Source: Verrucomicrobia bacterium LP2A (GTDB lineage: Bacteria > Verrucomicrobiota > Verrucomicrobiia > Methylacidiphilales > Methylacidiphilaceae). Taken from it: a stretch of DNA of 64,000 nt. The first letter of the stretch is position 1. Each line of letters begins with the position of its first letter. The stretch is from the NCBI GenBank assembly GCA_000526255.1, contig JAFS01000001.1, forward strand, positions 372,001 to 436,000, written 5' to 3'. Made by a program: the position numbers and the translations under genes. The notes beneath the pieces are model-generated. The model saw only the letters and a list, made by a program, of their open reading frames with translations, made no database searches and had not been told where the DNA came from. Positions 15,964 through 24,533 of the stretch are shown here, piece by piece.

Positions 15964-17040
15964 CTATGCCGCCGCGCCTCGATCCTCTCCCGAGGCCAAC
16001 CGGGCGAAGGCCTGCAATTCCGCATGGGTTCCCAGCGCGATCAGCTCTTTGCCGGCGTCGAGCACGGTCTCCGCGGTGGGCCGAACGGAGAGGGAGCCGT
16101 CCGGCAACCGGCATCCGACGATTGTGACGTTGAAGCGGTTGCGTAGCTGGGCCTGCGCCAGCGTCTGACCAACCAGGCATGAGCCCTCCCGAAGCGGAAT
16201 CTGCTCCAGGAAGAGCTCGATTCCTCCCACGTGAGCGACTTCCCAGAGAAAATCGGCGACCGCCGGCCGAATGAGACAGGTAGTCATCCGGAAAGCGGCA
16301 AGCTGATAGGGCAGGACGACGCGGTCGGCCCCCGCCTTTTGGAGCTTCCGCTCCGATGATTCGTCGATCGCGCGTGCGACAATCTGCAATCGTGGGTTCA
16401 TCAAGCGCGCGGTGAGGACGATGAGCAGGTTTTCTGCATCGGAGCTGGCGCAAGCCACTAGCCCCTTCGCCTGCAAGATCCCGGCCGCCGTCAACACGCC
16501 TTCGTCCGAGGCCGTTCCCACGATCGTCGAGATTTCCAAGCTCTTGAGGCGCGAAAGGGCTGCGGAGTCGGTGTCGATGACGACCACCCGCAGACCCTGC
16601 TCGATCAGCTCCTGGGTGACATGGCGTCCCACCCGGCCGAAGCCGCAGACTAGATAGTGACCCGTCATCCCCCTCAACATTCGGCTTTCCCGGCGCGCTT
16701 CAAGAAAATCCCGCCATTCGCCGGAAGAGAGGTATTCGATCGCTGTCCCCGCCGCATAGGCCGCCAGCGCTCCCCCGCCGGCAATCAGTCCAATCGTAAA
16801 GAGCCGGCCGTGAGGGGAAAGGGGCTGGACCTCTCCAAAGCCCACGGTGCTGAGAGTAATGACGGTCATGTAGAGGGCGTCGAGGAGCGACATCCGCTCG
16901 ATCGTCCAGTAGCCGAGGGTGCCGAGGACCACGAGCAGGAGCAAAACGCTCAGTGCGCCTAAAAAATGATGAAAGGGGTGACGAACGGCCGGGTACAGGG
17001 GCGCCTGTCCCGAGGAGGCGGGGATCCGAGGAGCGGCCAT
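15964..17040 (-). CDS. TrkA-domain potassium channel
   Basis: Inner-membrane K+ channel subunit of 358 residues. Two transmembrane helices (about 26-46 and 80-100) flank a pore loop with selectivity filter TVGFGE (65-70; Phe for the usual Tyr, a known variant). A cytoplasmic RCK_N Rossmann domain follows from about 127 (HYLVCGFGRVGRHV), with the nucleotide-contact VIDTDS, and then an RCK_C domain (about 270-345). Such channels open on ligand or ion binding to the RCK ring; membrane-potential or pH control in an acidophile is a plausible but unproved role. Single gene, 77 bases downstream of rsfS on the same strand. Confidence 0.9.
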   Translation of the reverse strand: MAAPRIPASSGQAPLYPAVRHPFHHFLGALSVLLLLVVLGTLGYWTIERMSLLDALYMTVITLSTVGFGEVQPLSPHGRLFTIGLIAGGGALAAYAAGTAIEYLSSGEWRDFLEARRESRMLRGMTGHYLVCGFGRVGRHVTQELIEQGLRVVVIDTDSAALSRLKSLEISTIVGTASDEGVLTAAGILQAKGLVACASSDAENLLIVLTARLMNPRLQIVARAIDESSERKLQKAGADRVVLPYQLAAFRMTTCLIRPAVADFLWEVAHVGGIELFLEQIPLREGSCLVGQTLAQAQLRNRFNVTIVGCRLPDGSLSVRPTAETVLDAGKELIALGTHAELQAFARLASGEDRGAAA

Positions 17041-17117
17041 CGTCTATGGCGCCTCGCGGGCGGAAAAAGCTGCCGGAATCCGGCCGACCGAATCGAGGAT
17101 CATGGACGGTGGTGCGC

Positions 17118-17456
17118 TCAGACCATGGGCGCATCTCCCCAAAGGTGCTCGAGCTCGTAATGCGCCCGTTCCTTTTCCAGGAAGATGTGGACCAGGAGCG
17201 TCCCATAGTCGAGCACGACCCAGTGGCTGGCTGGCGAGCCTTGGAGCGAGCGGGGGTGGAGGCCGTGCGCCTTCTCGACCTCGCGTTCGAGAGAAGCGGC
17301 CAGCGCCTTCAGTTGGGGAGGGGAGGCGGCAGAGAAGACCAGGAAGAAATCGGTAAAGGCCGAAAGATTGCGAAGATCGAGAATGACGGGCGAGATTGCC
17401 TTGCCATCCAAAGCGACATCCCGGCAAAAGCGCGCCAAGGTAAGCGAGTCTTCCAT
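17118..17456 (-). CDS. rsfS: Ribosomal silencing factor RsfS
   Basis: 112-residue RsfS/Iojap-family protein that binds ribosomal protein uL14 and blocks subunit joining in starvation. The conserved block VILDLRNLSAFTDFFLVFSA (residues 24-43), HWVVLDYGTLLVHIF (78-92) and the C-terminal YELEHLWGDAP are clear. The ATG overlaps the nadD stop as TGATG, so the two genes are translationally coupled, a common pairing in bacteria. Confidence 0.93.
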   Translation of the reverse strand: MEDSLTLARFCRDVALDGKAISPVILDLRNLSAFTDFFLVFSAASPPQLKALAASLEREVEKAHGLHPRSLQGSPASHWVVLDYGTLLVHIFLEKERAHYELEHLWGDAPMV

Positions 17457-18079
17457 CACGCGGGGATCTTCTCGTAGAGATGTCGTTTGGCGATGTGAGC
17501 AGCCACCGGCCGAGGTACGAGATGGCCGATCGGAAGGCCGCTCTGCGCGCGGTCGCGGATCTCCGTTGAGGAGATGTCGACGAAATGAGGAGAGGGGAGC
17601 AGCGCCATCCCGTTTTCCGGAACGATCTTCCCATACCGGGGCCGCGGAACGATCAAGAAGGTCACGAGCTTGCCTAGGCGCGGGTAATCCTTCCACGAGG
17701 AAAGGCTTTTCGCCTGGTCCGAACCGATGATCCAGAACAGTTCCGCCGTCGGGAACCGGCGGCGCATCTCCTCTGCGGTGTCTACGGAATAGGACGGTCC
17801 CCCGCGCTCCAGCTCGCAATCGGAAAGAGAAAAGGAGGACCAGCCCCGGATGGCCCGGCGAATCATCGCAAGCCGCTCTTCTCCAGGGGCGACCGGGGGA
17901 TCCGACTTGTGCGGGGAGAGGGCGCAGGGAATGAAGACGACGCAATCAAGGTGCATCTGCTCGAGAGCATCCCAAGAGCTGATGAGGTGGCCGTGATGGA
18001 TCGGGTCGAAGCTGCCGCCGAAGAGGCCGAGACGGAGGGGGCACGGACGTTTTTGGGCCATTGAGTCGCCGTTACGCAT
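17456..18079 (-). CDS. nadD: Nicotinate-nucleotide adenylyltransferase NadD
   Basis: Makes nicotinic acid adenine dinucleotide from NaMN and ATP in NAD synthesis. About 207 residues. The nucleotidyltransferase motif LGLFGGSFDPIHHGHL lies near the N-terminus and the second motif SSTEIRDRAQSG near residue 170, both diagnostic. Two in-frame ATGs, 18079 and 18061, give starts 6 residues apart; neither has a strong ribosome site. Its stop codon overlaps rsfS. It is divergent from the tRNA-Pro gene. Confidence 0.93.
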   Translation of the reverse strand: MRNGDSMAQKRPCPLRLGLFGGSFDPIHHGHLISSWDALEQMHLDCVVFIPCALSPHKSDPPVAPGEERLAMIRRAIRGWSSFSLSDCELERGGPSYSVDTAEEMRRRFPTAELFWIIGSDQAKSLSSWKDYPRLGKLVTFLIVPRPRYGKIVPENGMALLPSPHFVDISSTEIRDRAQSGLPIGHLVPRPVAAHIAKRHLYEKIPA

Positions 18080-18135
18080 CGGAACTTGCTCTTGTTTCCG
18101 GAAATCTGTTAGCTTTTTTGTCGGATTCCGTCAAA

Positions 18136-18209
<74 letters not shown>

Positions 18210-18503
18210 TTTATCCCTCTTTCCGATGGAAAGGGAGCTTCCCCCGCAGATCGGCAGGGGGATTGGCTCGATCGGAGCTTTCCGGCGGAGAACGGGTTTT
18301 CTGGCGCCGTGACTCGCAAGCAGACGAGCAAGCCAGTCCGCCGCTTTGCCCGGGCTCGTGCCGTTACGCATTTCCTGGTTCTGTAGGCGAAGAACCGGAG
18401 CATCGGCCGATTTCGAGACGCTGGCGATTTTCGGGAAAGGAACGGTTCATTGCGCAGGCCGTGCAAGAGCGTTCTCTTTCGGCCTGGGGGGCGGAACCCG
18501 TCT

Positions 18504-19046
18504 TCAAGGAGAGGGTCTTTCGATCTCCCGCAGTACCTCCTCCGCGTGGGCCTCCGGGTTCACCTTTCCGTTGTGCCAGGCAATCTTGCCGTTTCGAATC
18601 AAAAAGGACTGCCGACTGGCGTGACCGTTCCGCTTCGCGACCCCGAAGGCGTCAACGATCTTCCCTTCCGGGTCGGCGAGCAGGGTGAAGGGGAGATGAT
18701 ACTTTTCGGCAAACCGCTTCTGGGCGGGAACCGCATCCATGCTCACCCCGAAGACCCGGACCCCGAGGTCGACGAACTTTTGGTAGGCGTCGCGCAGCCC
18801 ACAAGACTCTTTTGTACATCCCGGCGTGTCGGCCTTGGGGTAGAAGTAGAGAAGTACGGTCGCGTTCCGGGAGACTTCCACCAAGTCTACTTCATTCCCG
18901 TCCTGATCCGTTGCCGGCACGGTCGGTACGACCGCACCCACGGCGAGAGGTTCTGTCGCTAAGTTGACATTCACGAAAGAATAAAATGCGAAAAGAGTGA
19001 TGACACCAAGGACTTTCTTTGGGAAAAGGCTTGCCCGCGCTGGCAT
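18504..19046 (-). CDS. Exported Bcp/PrxQ-type peroxiredoxin
   Basis: Thiol peroxidase of 180 residues reducing H2O2 and organic peroxides. The peroxidatic and resolving cysteines are in DTPGCTKESCGLRD (Cys77 and Cys82, the C-x4-C spacing of the PrxQ/BCP group). The chosen ATG at 19046 gives an N-terminal hydrophobic segment (KKVLGVITLFAFYSFVNVNLA), so the protein is probably exported or membrane-anchored, unlike cytoplasmic E. coli Bcp. A long open frame continues upstream without homology. It is divergent from the coiled-coil gene at 19174. Confidence 0.88.
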   Translation of the reverse strand: MPARASLFPKKVLGVITLFAFYSFVNVNLATEPLAVGAVVPTVPATDQDGNEVDLVEVSRNATVLLYFYPKADTPGCTKESCGLRDAYQKFVDLGVRVFGVSMDAVPAQKRFAEKYHLPFTLLADPEGKIVDAFGVAKRNGHASRQSFLIRNGKIAWHNGKVNPEAHAEEVLREIERPSP

Positions 19047-19173
19047 AAGCCGCGCGGACGGAGGCGGCTTCCGCTGCCGGAGCCTGTGCCAGCACTGCGC
19101 CTTTACGAGGAGCAGGAGCGGCGGCTCAAAGAAGCGATTGACGAAAGCTTTTCCGCTGGTTTCCAATCCGAGC

Positions 19174-19626
19174 ATGAAGAAGAAAACCGTAATGGTCCTT
19201 GCCCTGGCCCTCTTGTCGGGAGGTCGTCTTCTCTCGGCAACTGAGCCAGCGACCGGGGGTGATGCACCCGCGACTCCTCCGGAGAATCCCCCGAGCAGTT
19301 GGCAGGAACGGCTGACTGACCTCCTGAAGCGAGATTCCGATCTGAACAAGAAGATCGATCAGATCGATCAGGCGATCCGGCAAAAGCATGACGATCTCGC
19401 CCGATCCCTCACCAAGGAATTGCAGAACGAACGGTCCGCGTTCCATCGGGATCTGCAGCAGATGAAAAGCTCGGTCCAATCGGGCATTCGTAACGCCGCC
19501 CAATCGCTGGGAAAGAGCGCCGGTCAGCTCAAGGACGAGGCGGCCAAGCTGCAAGAGGCTCTGGAGCGGGCGAGCCAGCCGCAGGCACCGGCGAGCGCGC
19601 CATCGGCTCCTCCCCCCAACCCCTGA
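19174..19626 (+). CDS. Small exported coiled-coil protein, unknown function
   Basis: 150 residues: signal peptide (MKKKTVMVLALALLSGGRLLSA), a short Pro/Thr-rich linker, a charged heptad-rich helix from about 45 to 132 (predicted coiled coil), and a Pro/Ala tail. No catalytic motif is seen. The chosen ATG gives the signal peptide directly; an upstream in-frame ATG at 18997 would place 59 unrelated residues ahead of it. It shares its upstream region with the peroxiredoxin gene (divergent). Confidence 0.65.
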   Translation: MKKKTVMVLALALLSGGRLLSATEPATGGDAPATPPENPPSSWQERLTDLLKRDSDLNKKIDQIDQAIRQKHDDLARSLTKELQNERSAFHRDLQQMKSSVQSGIRNAAQSLGKSAGQLKDEAAKLQEALERASQPQAPASAPSAPPPNP

Positions 19627-19645
19627 CCGAAAACCGCCGCGAACG

Positions 19646-20611
19646 CTACTCGCCGGGCCGCGTTGCGATGATGCTGTCGAGCGGCCGGGGGATTTGGCCG
19701 AGCTCCCAGAGAAGCCAACGGTAGCTTTTCTGTGGGTTCTTGTCCTTGGGGAGGAGGATCGCTCTCTGCACAAAATCGACCGCGCTGATCGTCAATGGCG
19801 ACCAGGAGAGCCTCCATCCCGCACCTTGAAGGGACTGAACTTGCGCCGCCGCATCCGGCGACTCATCGAGGAGCGCGTCGATGCCGGAGCCTAGGCCGGT
19901 TTCGGCCCGGGCCCGGCTCGATCTGCCCGCTCGACGGGCATCCGTGCTACCGACGGGGGAGGCGGCTGCTTTCCGAAAGAGGCTGCACTGCTGTAAGCGC
20001 CGGGGACCTTCGGAGCGAAAGCGGAGGATGATCATTTCGCCGGCGGTCTCCCAGAGAAGGAAGTCGGGAGCGGCCAGTTCCCAATACTTCCCTATGGCTC
20101 GCCAACCGGGGGGAATCTGGGGGTTGATTCCTACCCGGCCTCCGGGACGGTAACCCATGGCGTCGGAGGGCAGGATCCCCACGCGCGCCGGGTCGAGGTC
20201 GAGGATCAAAAAGGAGGACCAGCCTTGATTTGCTCCCTCCGGCAACCGCAGCTCCACCCGCCGAACCCAAGGACGGCTCGAACCGGAGGTTTCGTAGACA
20301 GCGACCCAATCGTTCCTCTCGATCCGATGGAAAGAGGCGCCAACGCTCGCTTCCAGTCGTGCGACGGTCGCCGGCTGAATCCGGAGGAGGTCGTCGATCC
20401 AGGAAAAGAGATCTCGGGCGTCCACCTGTCGGGCCGGACCTTCCTGGGTAACGGCGATGCCGGTGATCTCCGCCGCCGAGGCTGCGCTGCGCCGCATCGA
20501 GAGGTCGCCGTAGAAGACCAAAAGAATCAGCGCTGCCGGAGCGATCACCCGCTGCGCCGGTAGAAAGCGGCGCGCGCCGCAGGGAGCGGAGGCTCGGATG
20601 CGGTTCGTCAA
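19646..20611 (-). CDS. Membrane-anchored protein of unknown function, coupled to the His/Gly-rich gene
   Basis: 321 residues with one hydrophobic segment near the N-terminus (about 20-35: RVIAPAALILLVFYG), then a soluble domain with no family I recognise. The start appears to be TTG at 20611, overlapping the upstream gene's TGA as TTGA, with a very strong ribosome site (GGAGGAGG) about 8 bases ahead. The overlap and ribosome site imply translational coupling with the His/Gly-rich protein and a joint role. An ATG at 20497 would lose the membrane segment. Confidence 0.65.
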   Translation of the reverse strand: MTNRIRASAPCGARRFLPAQRVIAPAALILLVFYGDLSMRRSAASAAEITGIAVTQEGPARQVDARDLFSWIDDLLRIQPATVARLEASVGASFHRIERNDWVAVYETSGSSRPWVRRVELRLPEGANQGWSSFLILDLDPARVGILPSDAMGYRPGGRVGINPQIPPGWRAIGKYWELAAPDFLLWETAGEMIILRFRSEGPRRLQQCSLFRKAAASPVGSTDARRAGRSSRARAETGLGSGIDALLDESPDAAAQVQSLQGAGWRLSWSPLTISAVDFVQRAILLPKDKNPQKSYRWLLWELGQIPRPLDSIIATRPGE

Positions 20612-22209
20612 CGGTGTCCCCCTCCTCCCCCGTGAAATCCGCCGAAGCCCCCCATTCCACCATGAAAACCGCCCATTCCGCCATGAAAACCGCCCGGCAT
20701 CCCATGCATGCCGCCAAAGCCGCCCATTCCATGAATTCCGCCCGCGCCGATTGCCGCTCCATGGAAGAGGTGCGCGGAGCCCCCGACTCCGTGGAACATG
20801 CCCCCATGGGAAAGACCGGTCGCTCCGTGAAAGGCGCCGCCGTGAGCTAGGCCGGACGCTCCGTGAAATGCCCCTCCATGGGAGAGGCCGGATGCCCCGT
20901 GAAAGGCGCCTGCATGAGAAAGCCCGCCGGCTCCATGAAAGCCCCCGGCCGACTGAGGCAAGCCCGCGTGGCCAGCGAAACCACGAGCTCCGAGACCGCC
21001 CCCCCCGGCAAAGCCGTGGGCGTGAGCCGCGGAGCCCAAGTTGGAACCGTGGAGAGCCGCCGAGGTGACCGACCGGCCGGCGACGTCATGCACGCCCGGG
21101 CTGAAGAGATGTTGCGGATGCACGGCGGTTTGGGAGGGGAAACCTCCGTGCGCGATCGCGGAAGTGGGGTGGCCTCCGTGAGCTCCCGGGTGCAAGGAGC
21201 CCTGTCCGTGGGCGATCCCGCCCGCATGCGTCGCCCCGCCCGCCAGCGATCCGTGGCCGACACCATGTTGGGTTAGCCCATGGTGGGCGGCCGGGGCCGA
21301 GTGGCCTGGGTCGTGGGCGTGGGTTTGCGCCGCCTGGTGGTTGCTCGCCGTGCCGCCGTGTTGCTGCTGCTGCTGCTTTTGCTGTTGTGTGACATTATTT
21401 TGTTCCACGATCATCATGGGGAAAAACGGCCAGAAGCCCATGCCCCATAGGCCCATTCCCCACATCCCCCACATGCCGAAGCCTCCCCATCCCCAGTAGG
21501 GGTAGCCTCCATAGCCTCCGTAGCCTCCTCCGTAGGTGGTCGTTGCGTCCGTGTCGCCGACGAACGGATAGCCGCTACCCGAGCCGATCCCGGAATCTTC
21601 CACCGGAGGGTTCGTCGCCGGAACGTCGGGAGGAGGGACCGAAAAGTCTTCCGGGGAGAAGCCGGGTTGTTGGGCGGAGGGCGCCTGCTCCTGGGCCGCG
21701 AGCATGGTCCATCGCTCCTCGAGCAGGGCGATGCGTTGGCGAGCCGCTTCGTCCCACTGCCGGTCCTGGTTGATTTCGGTCAGGAAAGCTCTCCAGGAGG
21801 GTGCTGCGGAAGCGGGAAAGAGACTGTCGGAAGAGGGGAGGTTGAGGCGTGCGGCGGCTTGATCGGCCTCTGACTGGATCTGGTTGGCAAGGGTCGAGGC
21901 CCGATCCAGCAGCTCTCGGAACCGGGCGCTTGCCGTCTGGAGGAGGTCCGTGGGAATCCCTTGCGATTGGGTGGCGGCCTCTCCCTGCGCGAGCAGGCGT
22001 TCGAGCAGGAGCTTTTGCTGGACGAGCTCGCCGCGAAGCGCATCCACTTGGGGAAGTGAACGACCGAGAACGGCCTGAAAGTCCGTCACGACCGCCTTGC
22101 GCTCCTGGGCATCCTTGGCCGTTCTCGCCGCCCAGTTTCCGGCGGCTGCCAAGGTGCACACGACCAGCAGCAACGCCGCCCAGCCCTTCCAGCCAGACAA
22201 CTGCTTCAT
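20608..22209 (-). CDS. His/Gly-rich membrane-anchored repeat protein
   Basis: 533 residues. Signal anchor or signal peptide at 8-24; alpha-helical, coiled-coil-like region to about 175; Pro-rich linker; a G/Y stretch and a strikingly aromatic block (WGMWGMGLWGMGFWPFFP, about 245-262); a Q-run; then more than 250 residues rich in His and Gly, ending in 12-residue repeats of the type GGAFHGASGLSH and GGFHGGMGG. The His density suggests metal or proton binding at the cell surface or periplasm, but no family assignment is possible. The ribosome site GGGGGGAG sits 8 bases before the ATG. It starts 27 bases after fdhD on the same strand and overlaps the next gene by four bases. Confidence 0.7.
   Translation of the reverse strand: MKQLSGWKGWAALLLVVCTLAAAGNWAARTAKDAQERKAVVTDFQAVLGRSLPQVDALRGELVQQKLLLERLLAQGEAATQSQGIPTDLLQTASARFRELLDRASTLANQIQSEADQAAARLNLPSSDSLFPASAAPSWRAFLTEINQDRQWDEAARQRIALLEERWTMLAAQEQAPSAQQPGFSPEDFSVPPPDVPATNPPVEDSGIGSGSGYPFVGDTDATTTYGGGYGGYGGYPYWGWGGFGMWGMWGMGLWGMGFWPFFPMMIVEQNNVTQQQKQQQQQHGGTASNHQAAQTHAHDPGHSAPAAHHGLTQHGVGHGSLAGGATHAGGIAHGQGSLHPGAHGGHPTSAIAHGGFPSQTAVHPQHLFSPGVHDVAGRSVTSAALHGSNLGSAAHAHGFAGGGGLGARGFAGHAGLPQSAGGFHGAGGLSHAGAFHGASGLSHGGAFHGASGLAHGGAFHGATGLSHGGMFHGVGGSAHLFHGAAIGAGGIHGMGGFGGMHGMPGGFHGGMGGFHGGMGGFGGFHGGGGGHR
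20787..20966. repeat. 36-bp tandem repeat inside the His/Gly-rich gene
   Basis: Five in-phase units start at 20787, 20823, 20859, 20895 and 20931, each beginning CTCCGTG or a one- or two-base variant on the plus strand. Each encodes 12 residues of the GGAFHGASGLSH type on the minus strand. Spacing is exactly 36 bases, so copy number can change without a frameshift. Confidence 0.8.
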
Positions 22210-22236
22210 GGAAAACTCCCCCCCTGCCCAGAAGAA

Positions 22237-23118
22237 TTAAGCACTTCCCGCGATCCGTGGCAAACAAGGGGCGTCGGCGGCGATGATCCGGTCTTGGCCC
22301 GCATAGATGTTAAAACGCTCTCCCCGAAGAAATCCCACCAGCGTGAGCGAAAACTCCCTGGCAAGGCGTACGGCCAGGCTGCTGGGTGCAGAAACGGCGC
22401 AAAACAGCGGAAGCTCTGCCGCGAGCGCCTTTTGTAAAAGCTCGTAGCTGGCACGTCCGCTGACCAGGACGAGGCAGTCCGAAAGGGGAAGCCGGTTTTG
22501 GAGAAGAGCCCACCCAACAAGCTTGTCCATGGCATTGTGGCGGCCTACGTCCTCCCGCAAGGCGATCAGCTCTCCTTGCCTGGTAAAAAGGCCCGCCGCG
22601 TGGAGACCCCCGGTGGAGCGAAAGATCCCCTGCTGGGAGCCGAGCCTCCCCGGCAGAAGAGGCAGAAGGGGGGCCGGGATGGTCCACCGGAGGGACAGGG
22701 GCTGGCACCCGCGATCGCGAAGCGTCTCGAGCGAAGCGCGTCCGCAGACGCCACAGGCGCTCGTCGTCAGAAAATGGCGTTCGAGGCCGCCGAAGTCGGG
22801 CAGGCGGTCCGCGGCCAGATCGACCGTGACGATATTGTAGAGCTGTTCCTCCTCCCTCGCTCGATCGACGCAGTAGGAGATCGAGCGGATGGATCGGGCA
22901 TCGCGGACGATTCCTTCTCCGTAGAGGAACCCGGCGGCGAGCTCGAAGTCCGAGCCCGGAGTGCGCATCGTGATGGCCACGACCCGCTCGTCGCGTCCGG
23001 CGCGAAGACGAATCTCCAAGGGTTCCTCCACCGCGACCGAATCGGTGCGGCGGAGCAAGCTTGCTTTCTCCCAAGTCCAGAGCTCGATGCTCGCTTTGCT
23101 GGCGGGCCGGATCCCCAT
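22237..23118 (-). CDS. fdhD: Formate dehydrogenase accessory sulfurtransferase FdhD
   Basis: Carries sulfur from the cysteine desulfurase to the molybdenum or tungsten bis-MGD cofactor of formate dehydrogenase. 293 residues from the ATG at 23118. Motifs: EEPLEIRLRAG, the persulfide cysteines in TTSACGVCGRAS (Cys122 and Cys125), STGGLHAAGLF, EDVGRHNAMDKLVG and SGRASYELLQKA. A TTG 12 codons upstream is a less likely start. In a methylotroph the client enzyme would be the formate dehydrogenase ending methanol oxidation; that enzyme is not in the window. Confidence 0.93.
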   Translation of the reverse strand: MGIRPASKASIELWTWEKASLLRRTDSVAVEEPLEIRLRAGRDERVVAITMRTPGSDFELAAGFLYGEGIVRDARSIRSISYCVDRAREEEQLYNIVTVDLAADRLPDFGGLERHFLTTSACGVCGRASLETLRDRGCQPLSLRWTIPAPLLPLLPGRLGSQQGIFRSTGGLHAAGLFTRQGELIALREDVGRHNAMDKLVGWALLQNRLPLSDCLVLVSGRASYELLQKALAAELPLFCAVSAPSSLAVRLAREFSLTLVGFLRGERFNIYAGQDRIIAADAPCLPRIAGSA

Positions 23119-23417
23119 CCGGCCACTATACGCCCGTCGAGAGAAGCGGAGCAATGGCGAGCAAGGGCGGCCGGGCTCCAGAAGGGGAAGGATCCAATTT
23201 CGGAACGAGGTCTGGCTGGACGCGGAGAGGGAGCTCTGGGTCCCTCCGCAGCGCCAAGTGGGGGGCCGGGCGGGACGGCCTGGGCGATCGTCCGGGATGA
23301 GCTGCCCGCGGATCTTGTCTACGCGATGGTGCGCGTTGAGGACGTGATCCTATCCGTTGAAGACGGGGGTTTCCGGTGAGTCGGCCGCCTACCGATCCCA
23401 AGAGAACAAAGGGAAGC

Positions 23418-23851
23418 GGCGCTGGAAGATAAGCCGGATTCTGTTCCTGGAAATTACCCTTTCCAGGTGACCGTCATTTCTCTACCCATCGCGCTACGGC
23501 GATCGGTCCGCGACGGCAAGCCGTCGCGGTGCGGCCCAACCCGAGGTGTGCCCAAACGCTCGACGCGGTAGCGCCCGAGCTTTCGGGCGGCCAGGGAGCC
23601 GGCACCTCTGTTTGGCCTTGCGCCGCGGGGGGTTTATCGTGCCTCGGCCGTTGCCGGTGCCGAGCGGTGGGCTCTTACCCCGCCGTTTCACCCTTGCCGC
23701 ATCATGCGATGCGGCGGTCTCTTCTCTGTGACACTTTCCGTCCCGAGCGGCTTTCGCACGCTCGGGCCCGCGGTTTCCCGCGGCCCGCTTCCCTGGTGGC
23801 GTCCGGACTTTCCTCTCCGCGGAGTGCGGAGCGACAGTCTCTTCCAGCGCC
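23418..23851 (-). ncRNA. rnpB: RNase P RNA, bacterial type A
   Basis: Catalytic RNA of RNase P, which matures tRNA 5' ends. Read on the minus strand, the conserved 5' block GAGGAAAGTCCGGACGCCAC and the 3' block ACAGAATCCGGCTTAT are both present. The ends form a perfect 12-bp P1 helix: GGCGCTGGAAGA (23851-23840) with TCTTCCAGCGCC (23429-23418). Length of about 434 nt is normal for the A-type RNA. It lies alone between fdhD and the HAD hydrolase gene. Confidence 0.96.
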
Positions 23852-23901
23852 AAGGATAAGTAATCTGCTTGGGGGGGCGGCGTCAATCGCCGTGATCGGC
23901 T

Positions 23902-24522
23902 TCAGTCCAAGGAGAGGGAAAGTCCCGCCAGCGCCGCTTTCGTCGTCGCATAGCCCCTGTGACAGATCCCTTCGATGCCCAGCCTCCGGGCTACGTCGAC
24001 GAACATCGGACGGTCCTCGATATAGGCGCATTGCGGCGGGGGAGTCTGCGAGACGTCGAGCGCCAACCGAAAGATCTCCTCGTCGGGCTTCCGTAGGTGA
24101 ACGAAGGACGAGACGATGAAGTAGTCGATGAAGGAGGCCAGATCGAAGGCTTGAATCCGGTGGACCTGAAGCTCCCTTCCTTCGTTGCTCAACACCGCCA
24201 CCTTGAGCCCGTGCTTCGCCTTGAGCTTCTGCACAAGCTCGATCATCTCCGGAAAGGGATAGGATTGAGCGAACATGAACTTCCGGAATTCCTGCATCGT
24301 GAAGGGCCGGCTCTGGTAGAAGACGATCCGTTCCAAATAGCCGTCGAGGGTCAGCTTCCCGACTTCATAGGTGTCGAAGGTCAGGTGATGCCGTTCTTCC
24401 ATCTCTTGAGCATTCAAGCCGAATGCTTCCGCGGCCTTCTTCCGGCATGCGGTATCCCATCCGTTGGAAAGGAGGACTCCCCCGAGATCCAAAAAAAGTG
24501 TGGTGATCGGAGCGCTGCTCAT
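23902..24522 (-). CDS. HAD-superfamily hydrolase, subfamily IA
   Basis: 206-residue phosphatase-like protein. Motif I is FLDLGGVLLS (the catalytic first Asp is present, though the second is Gly in D-L-G-G-V, common in this subgroup); motif II is VAVLSNEG; motif III is the Lys in LRKPDEEIF; motif IV is CAYIEDRPMFVDVA. The cap domain is between about 20 and 95. The substrate is unknown; related proteins act on sugar phosphates or FMN. ATG at 24522, 11 bases after the MFS gene on the same strand. Confidence 0.85.
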   Translation of the reverse strand: MSSAPITTLFLDLGGVLLSNGWDTACRKKAAEAFGLNAQEMEERHHLTFDTYEVGKLTLDGYLERIVFYQSRPFTMQEFRKFMFAQSYPFPEMIELVQKLKAKHGLKVAVLSNEGRELQVHRIQAFDLASFIDYFIVSSFVHLRKPDEEIFRLALDVSQTPPPQCAYIEDRPMFVDVARRLGIEGICHRGYATTKAALAGLSLSLD

Positions 24523-24533
24523 AGGAATAGGCG

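Noticed and set aside
20787-20966. CRISPR-like regular spacing (36 bp)
   Set aside because: Units are contiguous without spacers, and encode protein repeats in frame.
23529-24119. Open frames of up to 196 codons across 23.5-23.9 kb
   Set aside because: This stretch is the RNase P RNA gene; conserved RNA blocks and the P1 helix explain it.
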